This document shows positions 1 through 5,599 of a stretch of DNA of 6,362 nucleotides, piece by piece. A model generated the notes under the pieces. That model was not told where the DNA came from. It was given only the letters and a program-made list of their open reading frames with translations, and did not search any database. Positions within the stretch are counted from its first letter, which is position 1. Each line of letters starts with the position of its first letter. Both the position numbers and the translations under genes were made by a program. Origin of the DNA: Deltaproteobacteria bacterium (lineage in GTDB: Bacteria; Desulfobacterota; Syntrophia; Syntrophales; UBA2192); assembly GCA_026388445.1 (NCBI GenBank), contig JAPLJU010000282.1, forward strand, positions 1 through 6,362, written 5' to 3'.

Positions 1-147
1 CCTGAATGCCTGTCTGCATAAAGTTGCGAGGCCGCTCGTTGACAAACATCTCCCCTGACAACCTGGCCGAACAATCGCGGTCGCCTATCGCTCATGGACG
101 CGTTGAGTCGGTATCTATTCGCGCCCAATACCCGATCCGGGGGTCAC

Positions 148-360
148 CTATTTCCTGGCGGCCCTTGCCTTTTTGGTGGCACCCCTTGTTTTCAATGCAG
201 CTTTCTTTTTTCTTGCGGTTTTTGCAGTGCCCGCTTTTCTTGTCATCGCGACGTCACAACAGATCAACTCGCATGTGCTGCAGCCGCAGGGGTCTTCAAC
301 AGAAACAACCATCCCGCACTCCTCGCACCGGTACAGATCTCCTTCTTTTGCTTTTGCCAT
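148..360 (-). CDS. Desulforedoxin-like FeS4 protein with basic Lys/Ala-rich tail
   Basis: I place the start at ATG 360 (70 residues), because GGGAGG lies 8 nt upstream and the family begins exactly here (MAKAKEGDLYRCEECG, compare desulforedoxin and the N-terminal domain of desulfoferrodoxin). A longer in-frame start at 438 would add 26 residues with no family match. C12, C15, C34 and C35 correspond to the CxxC...CC ligands of a rubredoxin-like Fe(Cys)4 site. Three further cysteines (C25, C27, C30, in DPCGCSTC) are not part of that set. From residue 40 on the chain is almost wholly Lys, Arg, Ala and Thr, like the tail of histone H1, and could bind nucleic acid or a negatively charged surface. 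The superoxide-reductase domain of desulfoferrodoxin is absent. Likely a small cytoplasmic electron-transfer or metal-sensing protein; the tail's role is unknown. Confidence 0.82.
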   Translation of the reverse strand: MAKAKEGDLYRCEECGMVVSVEDPCGCSTCELICCDVAMTRKAGTAKTARKKKAALKTRGATKKARAARK

Positions 361-364
361 AAGA

Positions 365-466
365 TCAACCTCCCTTGGTATTCGAATCAACTCCCCCGGG
401 TAGACCCTCGAGGTCTGCCTCATTAATCCGCCTCGCAAAGAGTTTGCGAATCGCCTCCGGGTTCAT
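365..466 (-). CDS. Short hypothetical reading frame (33 residues), possibly coupled to the desulforedoxin gene
   Basis: An ATG at 464-466 opens a 33-codon frame (MNPEAIRKLFARRINEADLE at its start) ending in TGA at 365-367, only 4 nt before the ATG of the next gene. Its last codons contain that gene's GGGAGG Shine-Dalgarno, an arrangement that permits translational coupling. The composition is protein-like: a charged, potentially helical first 20 residues, then a Gly-rich end. The frame also stays open upstream to a TTG at 512-514, overlapping the end of the metal-binding gene, so the true start is uncertain. No good Shine-Dalgarno precedes the ATG (only GAAAAG). I recognise no family. It may be a genuine small protein, a leader peptide or chance. 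Confidence 0.35.
   Translation of the reverse strand: MNPEAIRKLFARRINEADLEGLPGGVDSNTKGG
369..374 (-). promoter_or_regulatory. Ribosome binding site deciding the desulforedoxin start
   Basis: GGGAGG lies 8 nt before the ATG at 360. It also lies inside the last codons of the 33-codon frame upstream, whose TGA falls between this site and the ATG. Confidence 0.7.
433..449. repeat. Short perfect inverted repeat
   Basis: TCGCAAA and TTTGCGA flank a 3-base loop (GAG), giving a 7-bp stem. It sits inside the 33-codon frame. No T-run follows on either strand, so it is not a classic intrinsic terminator. It could modulate translation of the downstream gene or be chance. Confidence 0.4.
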
Positions 467-489
467 TTCGCGCTTTTCAATTATTATTT

Positions 490-717
490 TTATCTGTCGG
501 CGGGAAAATGACAATCATGAAAAGACTGATTAAAACTGTGTAAATCCCTTAGACGGCCATCAGGAAAAGGATAGGTTTTCTCAGGGTGCATCGGACAGGT
601 CCACTGAGTTTTGCCGGACGGGCCTCGCGGCTCCAAGGGTTCCAGCGCCATTCCGCATTTCGGACAGGAACCGGGGGCTTCCTGCCTCACCTCGGGATGC
701 ATGGGGCAGGTATACAC
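490..717 (-). CDS. Small heavy-metal-binding-domain protein with incomplete second motif
   Basis: The 75-residue frame starts at GTG 717 with AGGAGG 5 nt upstream; an in-frame TGA lies just before, so no earlier start is possible. Residues 2-27 (YTCPMHPEV...CPKCGMALEP; C4, H7, C18, C21) match the short heavy-metal-binding domain found at the N-terminus of some copper-transporting P-type ATPases and efflux proteins. A second copy begins at residue 40 with WTCPMHPE (C41, H44) but then leaves the motif: the CPxCGM half is missing and the last 29 residues (with C69) match nothing I know. The other two minus-strand frames do not supply the missing half, so a simple frameshift does not explain it. 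It could be a small periplasmic or cytoplasmic metal binder (no signal peptide seen) or a gene remnant. It lies 61 nt after the DUF2231-cytochrome gene. Confidence 0.7.
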   Translation of the reverse strand: MYTCPMHPEVRQEAPGSCPKCGMALEPLEPRGPSGKTQWTCPMHPEKTYPFPDGRLRDLHSFNQSFHDCHFPADR

Positions 718-722
718 TTCGA

Positions 723-728
723 CCTCCT
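723..728 (-). promoter_or_regulatory. Ribosome binding site supporting a GTG start
   Basis: AGGAGG lies 5 nt before the GTG at 717 of the metal-binding-domain gene. This supports GTG as the initiator, since no ATG is available upstream in frame. Confidence 0.65.
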
Positions 729-778
729 GAATCTCCTTTCAAAATTACAGTGATTGACTGCGATATCGGAATGCCCCT

Positions 779-1486
779 TCAACGGCCCTCTATGGAATGC
801 GTGATGTAGTTGTAAATCTGCTTCATCTCAGCGTCTGACACTTTTTCAGGTGGTATGGCCGGCATGAGGCCTTTCGTGCCATCGGGCCTCTGCGGCTTTC
901 TGTTGAAAACGAGGAAGGTTTTGAAGGTCTTCAGGTAAGTCGAATTTTTGACGGGAAGGGCGTGATTCAAGATATTACCTCCTTGCGGATGGCAGGTACC
1001 GCAATTTGCTGCGTATAACTTTTCTCCCGCATTGAGCTCCTCCGTGGCGACCGGTTTTTCACTGCCGAAAACCAGGTTGCCCCCGTAATAGCCGAGACCG
1101 GCCACCACTAAAACAGCGAGGAAATAAATCGTGAGAACAGATTTCATTGATGGGCTCCTTTTGTAATTGAGATAAATGCCTATGACCAATAACAAGGCGA
1201 GTATGCCGGTCAAAACAAGTTTGATTTTGACCGGAAAAGTCCAGATGCCGTCATAGTGATGCACCCAGTCGGTGTAACCGAAGAATGCTGTCGGGAAAAA
1301 GAAAATCAGAGCCATTACGAAACAATGACGGGCCGACACCGCAAAGACCGGCCGCCTGAAGAGGAATGAAATGAGGCCAAAGATGAGCGCCCCGACAAGC
1401 AATCCCGTGGGCATGTGTGTAAAAGGCGGATGAACCGGATGCGTGTATCCGACTTTTTCGAGGGTTTGGTAGAGAGCTTCGATCAT
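779..1486 (-). CDS. DUF2231-like membrane protein fused to monohaem cytochrome c
   Basis: The 235-residue protein has two parts. Residues 1-140 carry four predicted transmembrane helices (about 24-43, 52-70, 86-104, 117-137) and a His-rich start (H16, H19, H24 in a HPVHPPFTHMPTG segment) like the DUF2231 family; H76-H77 lie between helices 2 and 3. Residues 145-235 form a small class I cytochrome c domain with CGTCH at 162-166 and a likely axial Met at 208 (GLMPAIPPE), closing with the usual C-terminal helix. An even number of helices puts both ends on the same side, and the haem domain must be periplasmic. The ATG is preceded by GAGGAG and lies 21 nt after the WG gene stop. Likely role: inner-membrane anchored electron carrier, possibly handing electrons to or from the decahaem cytochrome. 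The DUF2231 name is from motif memory; the cytochrome part is firm. Confidence 0.88.
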   Translation of the reverse strand: MIEALYQTLEKVGYTHPVHPPFTHMPTGLLVGALIFGLISFLFRRPVFAVSARHCFVMALIFFFPTAFFGYTDWVHHYDGIWTFPVKIKLVLTGILALLLVIGIYLNYKRSPSMKSVLTIYFLAVLVVAGLGYYGGNLVFGSEKPVATEELNAGEKLYAANCGTCHPQGGNILNHALPVKNSTYLKTFKTFLVFNRKPQRPDGTKGLMPAIPPEKVSDAEMKQIYNYITHSIEGR

Positions 1487-1507
1487 GTTTTTCTCCTCAA
1501 GATTTTC

Positions 1508-2374
1508 TCAGAGGACCCGGATATACCGCCCTGTTTTGTCGATGTACCCCACGACCCTGCCGACTTTCACCATGGCAAGCCCCTCGCTGAAGGGATAGGC
1601 ACCCTCGAATTTCGGCTCGATGACAAACTTCCCGGCCTTGTCGATGTAGCCCCACTTACCATCGAATTTCGCCGGTGCAAGGTTTTCCCTGAAGGGAAAA
1701 GCCTTTTCAAAGCGGGGGCTGATAACCATTTTCCCTGTCTTGTCGATGAAGCCCCACTGATTTCTAACCAGGACCGGTGCGAGTTCCTCGGAGAAGGACA
1801 AAACGAGATCGAACTCAAGGGGGACGACAACCTGTCCCTTCCTGTCGATGAAGCCCCGTTTGCTCCCGACCAGGACGCCGGCCATGCCCTCTGAAAAATT
1901 GAGGACGCCGTCGAATTTCGGCTGGATCACCATCTCCCCTGTCCTGTCCACGAAACCCCAGTAGCTGCCCGACTTCACGGCTGCGAGTCCTTCTGAAAAG
2001 TGGTCGGCAAAATCAAACATCGGTTTGATGACAAACCTCGCCGTCCTGTCGATAAAGCCCCATTTGCCATCGGCCTTTACAGGCGCCAGCCCCTCGAAGA
2101 AGGAACGGGCTTCCTCAAACCGGGGCCTGATGATGAACGCCCCTGCCCTGTCAATGTAACCCCATTCACCGTCCATCATGACGGCGGCCATGCCCTCCCG
2201 AAAGCGCCAGGCACCGTCGAACTGCGGCTTGATGACAGTATTGCCCGCTTTGTCAATGTAACCCCACTTGTTGCCCACCTTCACGGCCGCCAGCTCCTCT
2301 GTGAACGGTGTCGCGTCATCGTATTGCAGCGGGATCACCATCGAGCCTGTCCTGTCCACGAAACCCCATTTCCC
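1508..2374 (-). repeat. Tandem 102-bp coding repeat (WG repeats)
   Basis: Eight full 34-codon units and a short ninth are in strict phase. The similarity survives at base level: TGTCGATG on the plus strand occurs at 1639, 1741 and 1843, exactly 102 bases apart, followed each time by a related AGCCCC segment. The units have diverged enough to be distinct but never gain or lose a codon. Confidence 0.9.
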
Positions 2375-2461
2375 CGTGGCGCACCCGCTTAGAATCCAGA
2401 GAATGATAAAGATAAAAAGGGAAAGTACACCAGAAACCCGTTTTCTCGCAAACCGTCCCAT
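1508..2461 (-). CDS. WG-repeat lipoprotein (nine repeats)
   Basis: The 317-residue product has a basic N-terminus, a hydrophobic stretch (residues 12-24) and a lipobox LSGC with C27 as the lipidated cysteine. The rest is nine WG repeats (W-G-F/Y-I/V-D-R/K-T/A-G followed by V-I-x-P-x-F). The Trp positions are exactly 34 residues apart: 32, 66, 100, 134, 168, 202, 236, 270, 304; the sixth is Arg and the ninth Val. I chose the ATG at 2461 over an in-frame GTG at 2476 because GGGAGG lies 7 nt before the ATG, while the GTG has only a poorly spaced AAGG. WG repeats form beta-rich structures of unknown function, and no catalytic residues are evident. Position between the barrel and the membrane cytochrome genes suggests an envelope role, perhaps tied to the conduit; that is inference. 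Inner or outer membrane anchoring is undecided: residue +2 is Ala, not Asp, which favours the outer membrane. Confidence 0.92.
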   Translation of the reverse strand: MGRFARKRVSGVLSLFIFIILWILSGCATGKWGFVDRTGSMVIPLQYDDATPFTEELAAVKVGNKWGYIDKAGNTVIKPQFDGAWRFREGMAAVMMDGEWGYIDRAGAFIIRPRFEEARSFFEGLAPVKADGKWGFIDRTARFVIKPMFDFADHFSEGLAAVKSGSYWGFVDRTGEMVIQPKFDGVLNFSEGMAGVLVGSKRGFIDRKGQVVVPLEFDLVLSFSEELAPVLVRNQWGFIDKTGKMVISPRFEKAFPFRENLAPAKFDGKWGYIDKAGKFVIEPKFEGAYPFSEGLAMVKVGRVVGYIDKTGRYIRVL

Positions 2462-2468
2462 TTTCTCG

Positions 2469-2474
2469 CCTCCC
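2469..2474 (-). promoter_or_regulatory. Ribosome binding site deciding the WG-lipoprotein start
   Basis: GGGAGG lies 7 nt before the ATG at 2461 and overlaps the alternative in-frame GTG at 2476. Its spacing fits the ATG, so the first five codons of the longer frame are probably untranslated. Confidence 0.7.
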
Positions 2475-2489
2475 ACACGCCCTTCTTTT

Positions 2490-4607
2490 CTAATACTTGT
2501 ACGAGAGATTCAGAAACACGATATGCGCCTCATAGGAGGGATCTCTGTATGCTCCCGTCAAATAGGCACCGTTTGTTCCGGTTGTGGCTGGGACATATTG
2601 ATAGCCGTCATACTGCGCATCTTCATAAACATATTTTTCATAGGCATAACCGATCGCGCAGGACAAGGCATCCGTGGGCTGATAGGTGATTTTTGCCAAA
2701 TAGTATCTCAGGCTGTAATCGTCCCAGTTCTCGATGTCGATGTTGTTCTGCGCTCTTCCTCCGGGAGCCATACCGGCCAGGGTGACGGGGTCCAGCAGAT
2801 AGGTATAGTCGGAATCTCCGTTCGATTTCAAATAGCTGTGTTGAAGTTTCAGGGTCCACTTTTTCGGGACGATGTAAATGTCGGCCCCTACCGTGAACCC
2901 GTAGCTCTTATCCGTTTGATCGGCTGTCCAATTGTAATTGGTTGATGTTGTTATCGCGGGATCGAAAACCGGGGTCGTTAGATTGAGATTTCTCTGGAAC
3001 TGCTGCTGCACTGCACGTTCAAAATCGAAGTTTCCATAGAACCGGATCCTCTTCGCAAGGAGGTAGTCCACATCAAAATTGAATTCATGACCGGCCATAT
3101 CCTGGAACCCGAGAATTGTATCCTCATAGTCGGTATGCTTGTATTTGTAACCCAGAGAGAAATTCAGGTTTTCCACCGGAAAGACGTCGAGGAGTGCCTT
3201 GAAGGTGTCCCGGGTCTGAGTCGCCGCATCAAATCGCCTGATCCATGGCTCGGCGCCACCCAAGTCCTGGCCCTCAAAATCGGCTCTCCTGTTGAGCCTC
3301 TCGTAACCAAGCCTTGCAACCATGAAGCTGAGACCGCTCCACCGCAAACCCAGGTCGTAGAGATAATCGTCGTTCTTGGGGATGTCTTCTCTCTCACGGT
3401 TGACGTGGGTGTACGTATAAGCACCGGAAAGATAAAAGTTAGAAGGAAGTCTGAAGCCGAGTTCAGCACCGACCTTGTTTTTTTTGTAGCCGAACAGTGG
3501 ATTGGTGAAGGTGGCCGCGGCGTCTGTGGTGGTAATCTGGTCGGACCTGTTGTCCCTGTCGTAGTATTTATAGAAAATTTTGCCGTCCATGAACGAGACC
3601 GGCGTCGAGGTCAGTGAGAAGGCATAGCTTTTCGTCTCCATCTTCCCGTTGAAGGTCGAGGAACTCAAAGTAATCGGCGTTGCCCCGCCCGTTGCCACGT
3701 ACGAGGCCAAAAGACTGGCATCGGATTTGGCCTGGGATACTCCGAGATCCACATTGAATTTTGTCCTCATCGGCAGTTTCAGGGCGCCCTTGAAATCAAG
3801 CTTTTGGTACGAATTGTCCGGGGGGAGTGTCAGCGCGTCCGTTAGCGCGGCCGTGGCCGCATTGGCGGGGTTCCTGAAATAGAGATTGTTGTTGTCGTTG
3901 TCGAAGGTGCTGTAAAAATAGCTCAGTGACATGAGTAGGGGGTTTTTGCTGTATCCCGCCTGGAATGTGACCGCGTCCGTCGTGTAATCGATGGGTGCCG
4001 GAAGTTCAATCGCGATGCCGCCGGGGGTGGTCCCTGCTGCCCCGAAGGGATAGGTCCCCGTCCTGTTTTCACGGTTCGCCGAAACGTTAAAGAAAAAAGG
4101 CTTCAACATTTCCATCTTGATCCCGCCGCCGTATTTTTTTCTCATAACGTCATAATCAAAGCTGTTCCAGGTGTTGATGTTGGTGCTGGGCGGCTGGGTG
4201 GGGTAGATGAGGTGATTCGAACCCGGTTTTGAGTAGAATGTCTTCGCGTCTTCCGTGAAGTTATGGGGTATCTGATCGTAATAGAGATCGAGACCGAACC
4301 TTCCCCATTTTCCGCCCTCGATCCGATACTGCTGGTCCCGGTACCCGATATTCCCGGCCTCGCCATGCATGTAGTATTCTTCCGTTTCATACCTACCTTC
4401 TGCGCCGATATAGGCGCCGATACCTTCACGGTTATCCCTGTATTCATTGAACTTCGCCCTGTTGCCGTCGATGTCGGTATACTGTCCGGTCACGGAGACG
4501 TTGCCCGTGGCGGTTTTCCCCTCCTCCGGTTTTTTCTCCTCGGCCGAGGCACACAGTGGGGAGGAGATGAAGACAATGGCCGTCAGGATGAAGATTGCAA
4601 TCTTCAT
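2490..4607 (-). CDS. Outer-membrane beta-barrel, MtrB/PioB family
   Basis: The 705-residue protein has a signal peptide (residues 1-22, cleavage after ASA) and then many alternating amphipathic strands rich in Tyr, Phe and Asn. It ends in LNLSYKY, an aromatic C-terminal residue as expected for barrel insertion by the BAM machinery. The YYDQIPHNFTEDAKTFYS segment (about residues 109-126) is characteristic of the decahaem-associated MtrB/PioB family, and length is close to Shewanella MtrB (about 700). The barrel sheathes the decahaem cytochrome across the outer membrane. The only cysteine near the N-terminus is C19, inside the signal peptide, so the CxxC found near the N-terminus of Shewanella MtrB is absent. 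An AAGGAGG Shine-Dalgarno fills the 13-nt gap after the cytochrome gene. The WG-repeat lipoprotein gene follows after 28 nt. Confidence 0.93.
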   Translation of the reverse strand: MKIAIFILTAIVFISSPLCASAEEKKPEEGKTATGNVSVTGQYTDIDGNRAKFNEYRDNREGIGAYIGAEGRYETEEYYMHGEAGNIGYRDQQYRIEGGKWGRFGLDLYYDQIPHNFTEDAKTFYSKPGSNHLIYPTQPPSTNINTWNSFDYDVMRKKYGGGIKMEMLKPFFFNVSANRENRTGTYPFGAAGTTPGGIAIELPAPIDYTTDAVTFQAGYSKNPLLMSLSYFYSTFDNDNNNLYFRNPANAATAALTDALTLPPDNSYQKLDFKGALKLPMRTKFNVDLGVSQAKSDASLLASYVATGGATPITLSSSTFNGKMETKSYAFSLTSTPVSFMDGKIFYKYYDRDNRSDQITTTDAAATFTNPLFGYKKNKVGAELGFRLPSNFYLSGAYTYTHVNREREDIPKNDDYLYDLGLRWSGLSFMVARLGYERLNRRADFEGQDLGGAEPWIRRFDAATQTRDTFKALLDVFPVENLNFSLGYKYKHTDYEDTILGFQDMAGHEFNFDVDYLLAKRIRFYGNFDFERAVQQQFQRNLNLTTPVFDPAITTSTNYNWTADQTDKSYGFTVGADIYIVPKKWTLKLQHSYLKSNGDSDYTYLLDPVTLAGMAPGGRAQNNIDIENWDDYSLRYYLAKITYQPTDALSCAIGYAYEKYVYEDAQYDGYQYVPATTGTNGAYLTGAYRDPSYEAHIVFLNLSYKY

Positions 4608-4620
4608 GTCGCCTCCTTAC

Positions 4621-5544
4621 TCATCTTACGAAGGTTTGCCCTCTTGTGGAAGGTCCCATGCTTCCGTGGATGTTCGAGTGGCAGTTGAGGCATCCGCGCG
4701 CGAACATCCTGTTCTTACTCCCCGTGGCTGAACCCCTGAACGTTTCAAAGCTCGTGTAAGGGGTGCCAGGGTGACCGGCGGCGTCGTGGCAGGCCTGACA
4801 GAGTTTCGGCGGCTTGTCTATGAGGAGCTTTGAGTGATTACTTCCGTGCGGGGCATGACAGGTCAGGCAGTTTTCCTCGACGGGAGGGTGCTCCCAGAAG
4901 AAGGGTCCTCTTTTTTCGGCGTGGCACTTGTAGCAGAGTTCGTTTGCGGAATTCGCCGCGATCATCTTGGTCCCGAATCCGCCGTGGGAATCATGGCAAT
5001 CCGTGCATTTTACCTTTCCTTCCTTGATGGGGTGGTGCGACTGCTTGTTCTGCTGGGCTCTGATGCTCAGATGACAGATAAAGCAAAGATCCGGTTGCCG
5101 TGCCTTGAGATTTTTTGGGGTCCCCGAATGGACGGTGTGACAGTTGTCGCAGGAAATCCCTGCCGCCCTGTGCCGGCCCATGTCCCAGAAATTGATACGT
5201 GGGGTTTCACTGTGGCAGGAGAGACATCTCGCCGATTTCTGTTCCGCATCGGCCAGTTTCTTGCTGAAGATAAAGATCCCTGCGCCTCCGGACCCCATTT
5301 TTTCCAGATGGGCGGCCCCGGGGCCGTGGCAGCTTTCACAACCGTCCTTGTTGGCCGGGGAATCGGGAATTGCTTTTTTCGAATGGATGGACGCCGCGTA
5401 GCTCTCGTAATATTTCGGATGACAGGCTTTACAGGTGGCGATGCCCACAGTGCCTTCGCTGCTTTGTGTCTCCCCACTCATGAGGGAACCGACCAGAAAG
5501 ATGGGGAAAGAGGATAGGAATAAGAAGACAAGAAATTTTCTCAT
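4621..5544 (-). CDS. Periplasmic decahaem c-type cytochrome, MtrA/DmsE family
   Basis: The 307-residue protein has an N-terminal signal peptide (about residues 1-23) and exactly ten CxxCH haem-binding motifs, with first cysteines at 38, 69, 107, 132, 154, 180, 204, 226, 249 and 285. Many extra histidines (for example 54, 79, 125, 139, 170, 171, 187, 219, 233, 258, 293) could be distal ligands, giving bis-His haems. Haem count, even spacing and length near that of MtrA (about 330 residues) fit the MtrA/DmsE family, which relays electrons through an outer-membrane barrel. The ATG has a strong AAGGAGGG 4 nt upstream. The partner barrel gene starts 13 nt downstream, as in mtrAB and pioAB operons, so a trans-outer-membrane conduit is the natural reading. 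Direction of electron flow (metal reduction or iron oxidation) cannot be told from sequence. Confidence 0.95.
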   Translation of the reverse strand: MRKFLVFLFLSSFPIFLVGSLMSGETQSSEGTVGIATCKACHPKYYESYAASIHSKKAIPDSPANKDGCESCHGPGAAHLEKMGSGGAGIFIFSKKLADAEQKSARCLSCHSETPRINFWDMGRHRAAGISCDNCHTVHSGTPKNLKARQPDLCFICHLSIRAQQNKQSHHPIKEGKVKCTDCHDSHGGFGTKMIAANSANELCYKCHAEKRGPFFWEHPPVEENCLTCHAPHGSNHSKLLIDKPPKLCQACHDAAGHPGTPYTSFETFRGSATGSKNRMFARGCLNCHSNIHGSMGPSTRGQTFVR

Positions 5545-5599
5545 TGCGCCCTCCTTGTAGAGCCTGCAATTACGATATTTCCTTTGTTATCCCCATGGG

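Noticed and set aside
131..141. Possible terminator stem (CCCG-GAT-CGGG on the minus strand) just after the desulforedoxin stop
   Set aside because: The stem is only 4 bp and no T-run follows, so it does not support a terminator call.
1..147. Short open frames on both strands at the left edge, including a minus-strand frame from an ATG near 95 that runs off the window
   Set aside because: No convincing ribosome site, no recognisable family and too short to judge. I see no gene, RNA or repeat here that I can support.
174..232. TGGCAC...TGCA pattern resembling a sigma-54 promoter on the plus strand
   Set aside because: The spacing between the two elements is wrong for sigma-54 and the site lies within the desulforedoxin coding region.
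361..438. N-terminal extension of the desulforedoxin-like protein to a start at 438
   Set aside because: The added 26 residues match no family feature, while the ATG at 360 has a well-placed GGGAGG and begins the conserved domain.
2462..2476. GTG at 2476 as the start of the WG lipoprotein
   Set aside because: Its upstream AAGG is too close, and the GGGAGG that overlaps the GTG is correctly spaced for the ATG at 2461.
1415..2945. Long plus-strand open frames with apparent repeats opposite the WG gene
   Set aside because: They mirror the 102-bp coding repeat of the minus-strand gene and have no family match or plausible ribosome site.
4834..5517. 227-codon plus-strand frame opposite the decahaem cytochrome
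   Set aside because: The minus strand encodes ten CxxCH motifs, which is decisive; the plus frame is a shadow.
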